Origin: a virus
Virus record (IMG/VR): IMGVR_UViG_3300044617_000796
Location: 1 to 64,000 of that record
Reading direction: 5' to 3' (one strand)
Length of the DNA stretch: 64,000 nucleotides
Part shown: piece by piece, positions 43,025 through 51,409 of the stretch
Layout: each line of letters begins with the position of its first letter
Position numbering within the stretch: the first letter of the stretch is position 1
Made by a program: the position numbers and the translations under genes
Notes under the pieces: model-generated
Told to the model about the DNA's origin: nothing
The model's database searches: none
The model's input: only the letters and a program-made list of their open reading frames with translations

Positions 43025-44482
43025 TTCTTCCTCCTGTGTGTCTCCACTTACTTCAACGGAAGTTGAAGTTGTTTCTTCTGCGACATCTGGAACAAGCCAT
43101 CCAATAAACTTTTTCAATAGACTAAGCTTATTAATTTCTTGTTCATTCATGTCAGAGATCTTATCATAAGTATCATTTAATTGCAATTCAGAGTCTTGCT
43201 GAATAATAGAATCCATTTTCTCAATCATCTCCTTAATTGTATCAAAAAGCTCACCGTCTTGTAAGGACATTTCGCTTTTTGTTGTCTTTTGAGCAGGGTT
43301 ATTTGGAACACAATTTGGAACCATGTTTCCATCCGCACCCTTCTTTTCACCTTCTTGGTGATAACCTTCCCCGCAGGGACTGTCTTCTTTCTTAATTTTC
43401 TTTTTTGGCTTAAACTTTGGGGAGCCAGATGGAAAAGGAGGAACAGTCGGTGATGCGATACCGTTTCTTGCTGGATACTTAGATTCTGCATTTTCTGTTG
43501 TTACAGACGCATCTTTCTCAACATCTTCACAAGAATTGCAACCACAGTCACAGCCTTGATCCTTCATTAATTCCAAAACGACATCCAACAAATCTTCGTC
43601 AAAATCATTTTCTAAGAAACCTTTTTTCTTTGAGTTCGCATAGCGCTCAAGCAATCTACGACCTTTCGCAGCCAGCTTTGCTGCATCCGATCTGTCCTGA
43701 GGAACAGGCTCACCCCACGCCGCTGCTGAAAGCGCAAGCCGTGTAGGTTCACCATTTGGCTTCTTCATTGGTCCAGATGGGTTTGTAAAAAATCTTGTAA
43801 GGAACGATCCCTTGCGGCGCATTTTTTCTGGAGTATCAGCAGCACCACGGACACCTGGCTTTAAGTTTGCACCTTCTGTTTCTTTGAAGTGCCTTCTTCC
43901 AGCAGCAGTAAGACCACCTTTTGGATCTTTAATAGGTTGCTTTGCTTTCGCCAATTGGCAATCAAGGTCGCAATCAAGAGCGTATTTAAGCAAGCCTTCA
44001 TCATTTACTTTAATAATATCAATAATGGCTAAAGCGTTGGCTGGGTTATCTACAAGACTAAGCTCGCCAAGAACATACTTTTTAATAATATTGACTGGCT
44101 TACCACGAAACATCTTGTCAGCCGATTCTGACTTTTCAATTACTTTGCCGCCAATTGAGAAAGAACGGAGAGTTCCGTCAAGAACTTTCTGCCAGGTATC
44201 TTCAGCCCCCTTGGAGATGTAAGCTTCTACTTTAACAGCATTATAGGATGTTCCATCAGCGCCAGTAATAACAACTGGCTCATATTTGACAGCCTTGCCT
44301 ACTGCAACAGGGGCGTGCATTTCTCTAATGTTGCCGCCCCAGTTTGCAAAAGCTTCCTTGGATGCCTCAAAGTCAACAATATCACCAGCCTTGTCAATAT
44401 TGTCTGCAGTGGCAATGCCGACTACAATCCGTTGTTCCCGCTTAATCATATCAATTGGGAATGAAATATTAAAATCCGACAT
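42659..44482 (-). CDS. Prohead protease fused to an extra domain and scaffold
   Basis: A 607-residue protein. Residues 1-160 are an XkdF/U35-like maturation protease (IVVGIATADNIDKAGD, catalytic His in REMHAPVAVG, Ser in LRSFSIGGKV, LGELSLVDNPAN). Residues about 195-295 hold a domain (GLTAAGRRHFKETEG, then AAWGEPVPQDRSDAAKLAAK) like DUF6321. A Cys-rich patch (CDCGCNSC) lies near residue 312. The C-terminal 120 residues are a coiled coil like a scaffold. It would cleave scaffold and shell during maturation. Most proteases of this type are about 200-300 residues. Confidence 0.8.
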   Translation of the reverse strand: MSDFNISFPIDMIKREQRIVVGIATADNIDKAGDIVDFEASKEAFANWGGNIREMHAPVAVGKAVKYEPVVITGADGTSYNAVKVEAYISKGAEDTWQKVLDGTLRSFSIGGKVIEKSESADKMFRGKPVNIIKKYVLGELSLVDNPANALAIIDIIKVNDEGLLKYALDCDLDCQLAKAKQPIKDPKGGLTAAGRRHFKETEGANLKPGVRGAADTPEKMRRKGSFLTRFFTNPSGPMKKPNGEPTRLALSAAAWGEPVPQDRSDAAKLAAKGRRLLERYANSKKKGFLENDFDEDLLDVVLELMKDQGCDCGCNSCEDVEKDASVTTENAESKYPARNGIASPTVPPFPSGSPKFKPKKKIKKEDSPCGEGYHQEGEKKGADGNMVPNCVPNNPAQKTTKSEMSLQDGELFDTIKEMIEKMDSIIQQDSELQLNDTYDKISDMNEQEINKLSLLKKFIGWLVPDVAEETTSTSVEVSGDTQEEEMDINVLKDALSAVVDEKLASFATSIKEEVEASVQEKIEAVAKGFEVQSTELQQKLETAELALAEQTEKVEAFAAAGAVKKSVDPEDDEEVAEEALAKSAPTSFWRNTYLPQELINSLGYRS

Positions 44483-44493
44483 TTAACCCTCGT

Positions 44494-44521
44494 AATTTAC
44501 AAGCATATATCATATTGACAA
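44494..44521 (-). promoter_or_regulatory. Candidate promoter before the prohead protease
   Basis: TTGTCA and TAAATT are 16 bases apart on the minus strand, 12 bases before the ATG at 44482, with GAGGG as ribosome site between them. Confidence 0.4.
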
Positions 44522-44549
44522 TTATTGCAAATTATCCTAATCCTTCTGA

Positions 44550-44801
44550 TCAGCCTAACGCAAAAACTGCTACAGCAGAAGAGGCGGTGACTACCTGAAT
44601 GGTTGTATAATCGCCATCAATTTCTATATATTCCGTAGACTCTGCTGGAAGGAGGATTGTATATTGATCATTAAGCTTAATATCAACATCAGTAGCTCCC
44701 TTGTTGTAAACATACAGCTCACTTGTATGTTGTCCAATATTTACAACTCCATCTGCTGTCACTAAATTCTTGTTTGAATATACCAAACTACTTTCACTCA
44801 T
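44550..44801 (-). CDS. Small unknown protein between portal and protease
   Basis: 83 residues from the ATG at 44801, chosen because AAGGAG lies seven bases upstream; it overlaps the portal stop by eight bases. The protein is a short beta-sandwich (SELYVYNKGATDVDIKLND, STEYIEIDGDYTTIQVV). It may be a head decoration protein, but nothing proves this. Confidence 0.5.
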   Translation of the reverse strand: MSESSLVYSNKNLVTADGVVNIGQHTSELYVYNKGATDVDIKLNDQYTILLPAESTEYIEIDGDYTTIQVVTASSAVAVFALG

Positions 44802-46455
44802 TGTATTCTCCTTGATTAAACTTACTGGTTGAATCATTGTTCACTCCAGAATCTTGATTTTGACCACGCTCTGCTTGGGCTCCATCTGCTCTTGGGTCGC
44901 TTGTTGCCCCATCACCTGTTGGTGACTTAGGCGGTTCTGATGCAGAGTTGTTATCATTTCCAAAAGGAGCACCAGGACCATTTTTGCCTGAATCGTTTTG
45001 TTCTTTCTTAACATTCGTTGGGAATGGAAGAACTTCATCGCCATCATATCTTTCTGGAAGACCGATCTGGCTTCTGACTTCGTTTGGCGTAATAACTTCT
45101 GTCCTAAGATATCTATCGTTAATTCTTGACTGGATGTCTTCGTCAACCAAGTCAATCTTCTTAAGATGAATCTGCATTAGATCAGTAAACTCACCAACAA
45201 TCCTATTTAGTTTTTTTTCAATAATTGCCTGATCTGGTCCAATCACTTGCATCTTAAAACTCTTATCCGCATCTCTTGACACAGCCAGGTTTGCATTGTC
45301 ATAAACTCCAACTTTCGGGGCAGGGACTCTGTTTGCTACAAGAATTTCATCTCTGTTTGATTTACGATATTTATCAAATGATGAATCCTGAATTCCAGCT
45401 TCAAGTTTTTCAAACTTAATGTCAGTATTTGTTCCAAGGCTGGCAGGAAGTGGAATTACCAATGTCCCATGATTACGACCTTTAACTTCATTTCTAAAGT
45501 AGTTAATCAATTCCTGTTTTGACTTATTACTAAGCTTTGCACCCTTAAGAATAATTGCATAACGGGGAATTGCTTTGTTTTCAAAATAATCAATGTTATA
45601 TTCTTTTGCAAATTTATCACCAATGATCGCTGTTGCGGCTGACACTGCGGAAGGAATTCCATAGTATGTATTGTTTGGTGAATAAATTTTAAAGTGGATT
45701 AATTCGTTAGGTTTTGGATCGTTATTAATTGGGTCTGGAGTTTCTTTATCTTGAAACTGTCTAAAAAACACCGCTTGGATTTTATTTGTTTTTGCAATCT
45801 GCACATAACCGTCACGCTTTCTGCGAACACGAACTAGCGTTGCAGGGACATGTCCGATGTAACCAATCTTGCCAGCATTGTTTCTACCAATTTCAAGATA
45901 TCCGTTCCCTACAGTTAAAACATCTTGCCAAACACGAACCATTGTCTCAATCAATGTTTCTTCAATATTTAAACTTTCAAATGTTTCATCAAGATCTTCT
46001 TTTAAATCCTGATACTGCTGGCGAAGTCTTGTAAGTTTTTCTTCACCAGCTTGCGCTTTTTCAATTCTTCTTTTAGCCTTTAGTGTCTCTTGAAACTCGT
46101 AACCAAGACCAACTGTGTTCATAACTCTTGCATTAATAGCTGCATAATGAATTGCGCTTTGATCATACAAGCCAGCCAGCGTGTCTAGATCGTAAGGAGG
46201 GTTTACAATGTCGTAAAGTGAATATCCACTTACAACTTCTGGATCAACATATTTTGACTTGGTACCGTCTTCTCCTTCATGTTTCTTTTGAAGACGCACA
46301 GCTTTGCGCTTCATTTTTGGAGAAAGGCTGTCAATTTTTACTAAATCAAACGGATCAAATGTTTCAACTTTACTTGTGAACCCCATGTATGAAATATCAT
46401 CAATTTCTTGATCAAGAATAATTGTTTCTTCAACCAACTCTGTTTTACTTTCCAT
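44794..46455 (-). CDS. Portal protein
   Basis: About 553 residues from the ATG at 46455, which has AGGAG just upstream; the open frame continues further without a better site. Typical portal motifs are visible: DTLAGLYDQSAIHYAAINAR, DVLTVGNGYLEIGRN, HFKIYSPNNTYYGIPSAVSA, and the late VAPPKVG-like segment (VANRVPAPKVGVY). A disordered Pro/Asn/Gly tail ends the protein. It forms the dodecameric ring at the DNA-packaging vertex. The large terminase expected upstream is not in the window. Confidence 0.9.
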   Translation of the reverse strand: MESKTELVEETIILDQEIDDISYMGFTSKVETFDPFDLVKIDSLSPKMKRKAVRLQKKHEGEDGTKSKYVDPEVVSGYSLYDIVNPPYDLDTLAGLYDQSAIHYAAINARVMNTVGLGYEFQETLKAKRRIEKAQAGEEKLTRLRQQYQDLKEDLDETFESLNIEETLIETMVRVWQDVLTVGNGYLEIGRNNAGKIGYIGHVPATLVRVRRKRDGYVQIAKTNKIQAVFFRQFQDKETPDPINNDPKPNELIHFKIYSPNNTYYGIPSAVSAATAIIGDKFAKEYNIDYFENKAIPRYAIILKGAKLSNKSKQELINYFRNEVKGRNHGTLVIPLPASLGTNTDIKFEKLEAGIQDSSFDKYRKSNRDEILVANRVPAPKVGVYDNANLAVSRDADKSFKMQVIGPDQAIIEKKLNRIVGEFTDLMQIHLKKIDLVDEDIQSRINDRYLRTEVITPNEVRSQIGLPERYDGDEVLPFPTNVKKEQNDSGKNGPGAPFGNDNNSASEPPKSPTGDGATSDPRADGAQAERGQNQDSGVNNDSTSKFNQGEYNE

Positions 46456-46792
46456 TAGCGCTCCTGTTTGAGAAATGATCGTCATACATATCTTCAAATG
46501 GATCAGCTATCAAACCATCATTCAACCTTTCAACCTGATCATCCTTTTCTGATGCTGAGATTTTTCTTGCACCAGCAACCCACTTAACTAAACCATCAGC
46601 ATCACCGCTCCAGTAGCGACCAGCTTCCAAAACCCTTCTTTCAACATCTAGGTCATACATAAGACCTTCGGCGCACAGCACGCCTCCATCTCCATCTGAA
46701 AGGGCTTCATCTTTTGAAGTAAAGTAAACACACACACCGTGAGGTCTTTCTGGAACCCAGATGTTTTTGCTTTTAATCATATTTGACGACAT
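46445..46792 (-). CDS. Unknown protein at the head of the capsid operon
   Basis: A 115-residue protein (ERPHGVCVYFTSKDEALSDG, GRYWSGDADGLVKW) that I do not recognise. It overlaps the portal start by 11 bases, so it is probably coupled to it. The ATG lies seven bases after a perfect TATAAT with no Shine-Dalgarno sequence. Confidence 0.55.
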   Translation of the reverse strand: MSSNMIKSKNIWVPERPHGVCVYFTSKDEALSDGDGGVLCAEGLMYDLDVERRVLEAGRYWSGDADGLVKWVAGARKISASEKDDQVERLNDGLIADPFEDMYDDHFSNRSANGK

Positions 46793-46799
46793 ACGGTAA

Positions 46800-46805
46800 A
46801 TTATA
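46800..46805 (-). promoter_or_regulatory. Leaderless-type -10 box of the capsid operon
   Basis: A perfect TATAAT on the minus strand ends seven bases before the ATG at 46792. A weak ACAC-TT-GTGT hairpin with a T run, just upstream, may end the reductase transcript. Confidence 0.55.
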
Positions 46806-46845
46806 CACCACTTTTATTAAAAAATGATACACAAGTGTTCAGATA

Positions 46846-48774
46846 TCAACGAATTGGGCATGCGCCTGTAGCACAGTCATCTAATTCAATTGATAAATCG
46901 CTTGACATCTGTTGCAATGGTACAGAAAGGTTGAGTTTTGACAATGTTTTGTCATACTCTTCCTTTGTAATCTCCTCGTAAGGGGGCAAAGGGAAGTTAT
47001 GGTCTACATGCAAAAGGAACGATACAGACTTGACACTCTTATCATAATTCTTTGCCAGCCATTCTTGAATAGCTGGGAGTTCCTCTTTGCGGTAATAAAC
47101 TGTCACTGAAACCGCATTATCTGCCCACTCAGCCTGCATCTTCTTAACCCATTCAAGTTGCTCAATAGCAGTCATGTTTGCTGCCAACACTGCACCCTCT
47201 GGTGATTTGCATGGGAACTCAACAACATATCGGCTGTGATCTTCTCTACCATCAAGCCCCATATCCCAAGTAACTTTATAACCACGCTTCCTGCATGCGT
47301 CAACAAGCGGGTCAACCGAACTAAACCGAACCCTGCGAATGTAGTACTGAGCAAAGGCTGGGTGAATTCCAGGAGTAACACCTGGAAGTAAGGACAGCGT
47401 TCCAGATGGCTGGACAGTAGTCAAGCGAACAGACTCAGGGAAGCCTTGTTCACGAGAGTAGTCTTTATCCAGCGCCCGCAAGTATTCATAAGCCGTTTTC
47501 AGCCATCCAATTTGAACCTCTGTGCACTGCAAAATTCCAGTTACAGACTGTCCAAGTCTTGCGTTCTTATGAACAACAGTGTTTGTTTTTTCATATGGGT
47601 ACGAAAGCCTTGTGATCTGCTTTTGCACCATGTACAAAAGTCTTGAGATTTCCATGAGTTGTGCTAGCGATTCAATGTTTGGCAAAAAGATTGTTGCAAG
47701 GTTGCATGACTCACCATCTGCAAGTGCAATCTCTGCGCATGGGTTGAAACCCTCAATAGTTGGGTCTGGCATCTTCTCGCCCAATCTTCCGTGTGTTCTT
47801 GCAAGCTTTCTATTCAACAAACCGTATGGCTCGCCAGTTCCGTCATAACCTTTCCAGAACTCTGCAACAATTTCATCATACGAGTCGGCATAGATAGAGT
47901 TGTTTGAGTTTGCTCTCCATGCAGGAACATTGCCGCTACCCCAATTCTTTGCTCTAATAAACAACATGTCATCAGGGTCTCCAATTGCAATCTGCGCCGA
48001 TCTGCGTGATGAACCAGAGACAACAATTCTTCCAATGATGTTGCAAATATCAAGAACATCAATTGAACGAAGCTTCTTTCCAACTCTCTGATCTAAAACT
48101 TTTGAAATATCTACAATGCCATCTACAAGCGCACCAGAGCCAGAGGCTGTTCCACCAAATGTCTTGAGTGGTGTTCCAAACTCACGAATCAACAAAGTTG
48201 AGTATGTAAAAGATTTACCAGTTACAAAGTAGGACTCAAGAACTTTATGGAGCAATTCCCTCCAGCCCTGTCTTGAGTCTGGAACAATAAAATCTGCGTC
48301 ATTTGTTTTTTCGGCTGTAATGTAATCTACTTTTTTAACCTTTGGCAAATCATGAATCTTTGAACGCTCAACAGAAAAACCAACCCCACCGCCAAGCATC
48401 AAGTAATCAAACAGAAGTTCAAAATCTTCAATCTTCTCAATGTTTGTAAAAAAACAATTATTAAGAGAAGTTCCTGAGAACTTCTTTACAAGAGGCGTAC
48501 CAAGTTGCCAGAGGGCTCTGCCAGAAACTGAGCACCTAAGGTTGAACATGTGATCAAACAAAGCTTCCGCTTCAGATTGCGTAAATGGAACTCCAATTTC
48601 AATAGCGCCATCAATAATTCTCTTGATTGTTTCAACCCAGGTCTCACTTCTGTCGGTTCCTTCAACTTTACGACTATATGTTCTTAAATAAACTACTTCT
48701 CCAAGACCACCAAAACCCCAAGGTGCGGTTCTTGAATTATAGCTATTAATAAAATCTGTTGTAAAAATTGACAT
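46846..48774 (-). CDS. nrdJ: B12-dependent ribonucleoside-triphosphate reductase, monomeric class II
   Basis: A 642-residue enzyme that reduces ribonucleotides to deoxyribonucleotides for phage DNA synthesis with adenosylcobalamin. The start TAPWGFGGLGEVVYLRTYSR and the motifs RCSVSGRALWQLGT, NPCAEIALADGESCNLAT and TVQPSGTLSLLPGVTPGIHP are those of the Lactobacillus-type monomeric enzyme. The thiol relay ends in C634 and C639 (CATGACPIR). It is about 100 residues shorter than the Lactobacillus protein. Transcribed from its own TTGCAC-17-TAAGAT promoter, with a GGAGG ribosome site. Confidence 0.93.
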   Translation of the reverse strand: MSIFTTDFINSYNSRTAPWGFGGLGEVVYLRTYSRKVEGTDRSETWVETIKRIIDGAIEIGVPFTQSEAEALFDHMFNLRCSVSGRALWQLGTPLVKKFSGTSLNNCFFTNIEKIEDFELLFDYLMLGGGVGFSVERSKIHDLPKVKKVDYITAEKTNDADFIVPDSRQGWRELLHKVLESYFVTGKSFTYSTLLIREFGTPLKTFGGTASGSGALVDGIVDISKVLDQRVGKKLRSIDVLDICNIIGRIVVSGSSRRSAQIAIGDPDDMLFIRAKNWGSGNVPAWRANSNNSIYADSYDEIVAEFWKGYDGTGEPYGLLNRKLARTHGRLGEKMPDPTIEGFNPCAEIALADGESCNLATIFLPNIESLAQLMEISRLLYMVQKQITRLSYPYEKTNTVVHKNARLGQSVTGILQCTEVQIGWLKTAYEYLRALDKDYSREQGFPESVRLTTVQPSGTLSLLPGVTPGIHPAFAQYYIRRVRFSSVDPLVDACRKRGYKVTWDMGLDGREDHSRYVVEFPCKSPEGAVLAANMTAIEQLEWVKKMQAEWADNAVSVTVYYRKEELPAIQEWLAKNYDKSVKSVSFLLHVDHNFPLPPYEEITKEEYDKTLSKLNLSVPLQQMSSDLSIELDDCATGACPIR

Positions 48775-48801
48775 GACATACCTCCAAAAGTAAGAACAAC
48801 C

Positions 48802-48830
48802 ATCTTACCCTGCGGGCAGACTCGGTGCAA
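48802..48830 (-). promoter_or_regulatory. Promoter of the ribonucleotide reductase gene
   Basis: TTGCAC and TAAGAT on the minus strand are separated by exactly 17 bases, about 30 bases upstream of the ATG at 48774. Confidence 0.6.
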
Positions 48831-48846
48831 CCAAAAATACTTAGGT

Positions 48847-49860
48847 CTAAGAGAAATTATTTTCGTAGAAAACTATTCTTTCAAGAATTTTATCTGCAAC
48901 GCTTGACCAAGAGTGCTCGTTGTGCAGTGTGCGTGCAGATTGAATTGTATATTTTTTAAACTCATCATATTCAGAAACAACATGAGTCATAAGATCCATC
49001 AATTGTTCCATATCAGGATAAGCCCATAACCCTGTGTCTTCACCGTACTGATGGCTATTCCAATCCGCATTACCCATCTTGCATGAAAGAGGTATTGAAT
49101 ATTTTGCAAAATCACTACATCCAGTTGCATCTGTCACAATTGTTGGCATACCAGTACAAATTGCTTCAAAAGGTATCATACCAAAACCTTCACCACTAGT
49201 TGGGTAAACAAGGCAATGACATTTGTGATAGAGCTTAACTAAATCCTCCGTGCTTAAGTTATCTGGAATACCGTATATTTGAGGATGCTGAATAGCTGGA
49301 ACAAGATTGTTGTCAATATAAACTTCTGCCTGGCAAAAACCATTGTATTTAAGTACAAGCTTAAAGTCATCATTACCTTCATAAAGATCAAGAAATGCAT
49401 CAACAACCATTTGCGCATTTTTTCTTTTTGAATCACCGCCAACATGCAAGAAATTAAATGTCCCTGTGACTTCTCTATCAATTATTTTGAATTCATCAGA
49501 GATGCCGTGCGGAATAACATGAATGTTATGATGCACATTGTTTTGAATATATACATCTTTTACAAAATTAGATGTAGCCCATATCTCATCCATTTGTTGC
49601 ATGTTGTATTTCCAACCAACTGGGATTTTGGTTGACTCCCAAGGAGTATATCCTACCTTGTATAAACTCTGCATTTGATAGTAATGAGGCTGACAGAAGT
49701 TAACATGGAAAGGTATTTCATTCCTATTGTAGAACACAGCTACATCTTTCTCTCTAAGAGCAGCAATAGTGCTAATAGCCGCATTGCTATAGCCTTGACT
49801 ATACCAATGGACACCACTAACATCAATACTACCAGGACTAAACCAGCTGATTTTTTTCAT
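48847..49860 (-). CDS. GT-B glycosyltransferase, family 4-like
   Basis: A 337-residue enzyme that would move a sugar from a nucleotide donor. It has an N-terminal half with SPGSIDVSGVHWYSQGYSNA, the inter-domain DEIWATSNFVKDVY and HVIPHGIS, and the donor-binding motif SGEGFGMIPFEAICTGMP with the conserved E-x7-E. The target may be the host surface, virion proteins or DNA; context does not decide. It follows a small unknown gene by six bases. Confidence 0.85.
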   Translation of the reverse strand: MKKISWFSPGSIDVSGVHWYSQGYSNAAISTIAALREKDVAVFYNRNEIPFHVNFCQPHYYQMQSLYKVGYTPWESTKIPVGWKYNMQQMDEIWATSNFVKDVYIQNNVHHNIHVIPHGISDEFKIIDREVTGTFNFLHVGGDSKRKNAQMVVDAFLDLYEGNDDFKLVLKYNGFCQAEVYIDNNLVPAIQHPQIYGIPDNLSTEDLVKLYHKCHCLVYPTSGEGFGMIPFEAICTGMPTIVTDATGCSDFAKYSIPLSCKMGNADWNSHQYGEDTGLWAYPDMEQLMDLMTHVVSEYDEFKKYTIQSARTLHNEHSWSSVADKILERIVFYENNFS

Positions 49861-49866
49861 AAAATA

Positions 49867-50112
49867 CTATGTGCGCTTTCGCTTTTTTTTTGGTTCCTCA
49901 ATTGTTCCATTAAAGTCTAAACAGTTTACACCATTTTTAAAAAAAATTTCTGCGTCTTTTTCAGAAATCTCGCAGGTGACTGGGATGTGTGTGAACATAC
50001 ATCTTGAAGCTGCTACATAGTAATCATTCATTTTTATGATTGAGATGAAATCGGAGTCCATTATGGCAGCACCGCTGCATTCATCAGACTCAACAATCCC
50101 GACAATTCTCAT
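49867..50112 (-). CDS. Small unknown protein
   Basis: An 81-residue protein (MRIVGIVESDECSGAAIMDS) with a beta-rich body and a strongly basic end (EEPKKKRKRT). No family recognised. Its ATG follows TGGTATACT by six bases, so it is probably translated from a leaderless message, and it leads the glycosyltransferase gene. Confidence 0.5.
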   Translation of the reverse strand: MRIVGIVESDECSGAAIMDSDFISIIKMNDYYVAASRCMFTHIPVTCEISEKDAEIFFKNGVNCLDFNGTIEEPKKKRKRT

Positions 50113-50312
50113 AACTGAAGTATACCACCGTATTCTTTATACTAAGAGTACCAAGTGTACTAGTATACTTAATTGTTTATAAGTATATAAGTATATAGAG
50201 TACCTCGCTCGCTTTGCATGCGAAGCATACCAGTATTTTGCGACTTTTGCATCACTTTTGCAATTTTTTTTTATTCAATCAAATCTGGGAAAAGATGGTG
50301 TATCATATACCT
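50113..50312. promoter_or_regulatory. Divergent control region with inverted and direct repeats
   Basis: This 200-base gap separates minus-strand and plus-strand blocks. It holds the minus -10 TATACT (AGTATA at 50119-50124), TATACTTA and TAAGTATA as an inverted pair (about 50163-50187), AGAGTACC twice (50145-50152 and 50197-50204), the palindrome GCTTTGCATGCGAAGC (50211-50226), and the plus -10 TATCAT (50301-50306), six bases before the ATG at 50313. It looks like an operator-promoter region. Confidence 0.5.
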
Positions 50313-50489
50313 ATGAACTTCTTTTACTTTGTAATTTACGCCGCTTATTTGGTACTTAATGCATTAATGTTTAAACTCGCAATTAGCTGGGGTTTTGAAC
50401 ACCAAATTGGTTGGAAGTCTGCTTTGATGTTTTCTTTCTTAGCAAGCAGTTTTGCTCTATTCCATAAAAATCGTGCTAAACCCGAATGA
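50313..50489 (+). CDS. Small membrane protein
   Basis: 58 residues from the ATG at 50313 with two hydrophobic helices (MNFFYFVIYAAYLVLNALMF, WKSALMFSFLASSFALF) and a basic tail. The start follows TATCAT by six bases. An in-frame ATG at 50295 would lie upstream of the predicted transcript start. Function unknown. Confidence 0.5.
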   Translation: MNFFYFVIYAAYLVLNALMFKLAISWGFEHQIGWKSALMFSFLASSFALFHKNRAKPE

Positions 50490-50874
50490 CATTGATTTCT
50501 CATATCTAGAAGGTAAGAGAGTACTTGTTCTCTCAGATACAAGCTATAGACATGAGTATATAGTTAACTTTATTGAGAAGCTTAACAAATCTAAAGTTTA
50601 TATTTATATATCTCCAGCTACAACTTCTAGGTTTATTAAACTGTGGACAAAGACTGCAATTGATAAGAATGCTGAAATTATTTACGATAAACATTATGAA
50701 TATTTTTATACAAATAAAATTGATGATTATGAAATATGCATTATACTTGGTAAAAAGAAATCAAAAGAAACTCCCATATTAACTAGATTAGTTCGTGACA
50801 TGCTTTTGACTTATAAGAATATAACAATTGTTACAGAAAAAGGAATTGATTGCGATGAGAATTATACCGTATGA
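50473..50874 (+). CDS. Unknown protein with a Rossmann-like outline
   Basis: 133 residues from a GTG at 50473 (a TTG at 50452 is the alternative; neither has a good ribosome site). Alternating strands and helices (GKRVLVLSDTSYRHEYIVNF, KVYIYISPAT, YEICIILGKK, NITIVTEKG) suggest an alpha/beta fold. It overlaps the genes on both sides. No family recognised. Confidence 0.5.
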   Translation: MLNPNDIDFSYLEGKRVLVLSDTSYRHEYIVNFIEKLNKSKVYIYISPATTSRFIKLWTKTAIDKNAEIIYDKHYEYFYTNKIDDYEICIILGKKKSKETPILTRLVRDMLLTYKNITIVTEKGIDCDENYTV

Positions 50875-51103
50875 TGGCGAAGAAAATTTAGAAGATATTG
50901 AGAGCCTTTCTATTGTGATTAAAGCTGTTCCATTTGAAGGAAGTTTTGTTCCAGCCTTCTTTATACAAAGTCCAGAAGATAATTATCCAATGACGCTGGA
51001 TGAAGTTAATTCTTTAATGGATGGAGTTGAAATTGCAAGAAACTCTTTAGATCACATTATTGCTTATTTAATAAGACAAGACTTTGATGGAGGAAGTTTG
51101 TAA
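50855..51103 (+). CDS. Small unknown protein
   Basis: 82 residues from the ATG at 50855 (AAGGA upstream): MRIIPYDGEENLED ... SIVIKAVPFEGSFVPAFFIQ ... NSLMDGVEIARNSLDHIIAY. It is acidic and overlaps its upstream neighbour. The stop overlaps the next ATG by one base. No family recognised. Confidence 0.5.
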   Translation: MRIIPYDGEENLEDIESLSIVIKAVPFEGSFVPAFFIQSPEDNYPMTLDEVNSLMDGVEIARNSLDHIIAYLIRQDFDGGSL

Positions 51104-51390
51104 TGTTGTTGGGTGGTTTAAAAAAAGACTTTCCTTATCCAGATAAATTGTGCCCGTATTGCAATTGGTTGCTTGTGCCAGTTAATGCAATACATTGGCA
51201 AGAGGATATATATCAATACAAAGCTTTATATTTAGACAAGAATCCCGACTGTCCTGCTTATAATGAAGGTGCAAGACGGGCTTATGCTCGGATATACTAT
51301 ACATCAGAGGATGCCTTCTTTTACTTCAAAGATGTTCAAATGCCAGTACAGCGCTGGACTCAAGAGGAGCTATATTCGTATTACCAATAA
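51103..51390 (+). CDS. Small unknown protein with a CxxC pair
   Basis: A 95-residue protein with CPYCNWLLVPVNAIHW near the start, which could hold a metal, and an aromatic C-terminal half (ARIYYTSEDAFFYFKDV). Coupled to the preceding gene by a one-base overlap. Function unknown. Confidence 0.5.
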   Translation: MLLGGLKKDFPYPDKLCPYCNWLLVPVNAIHWQEDIYQYKALYLDKNPDCPAYNEGARRAYARIYYTSEDAFFYFKDVQMPVQRWTQEELYSYYQ

Positions 51391-51392
51391 TA

Positions 51393-51401
51393 TGGTAAAA
51401 T
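51393..51401 (+). promoter_or_regulatory. Leaderless-type extended -10 box (TGGTAAAAT)
   Basis: TGGTAAAAT ends eight bases before the ATG at 51410; there is no Shine-Dalgarno sequence. The same nine bases occur at 19545 and 30741 on the other strand. Confidence 0.5.
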
Positions 51402-51409
51402 ATTAGATT

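Noticed and set aside
48775-48846. Cobalamin riboswitch before the B12-dependent reductase
   Set aside because: The gap is only about 70 bases, holds a promoter, and shows none of the B12-box sequence.
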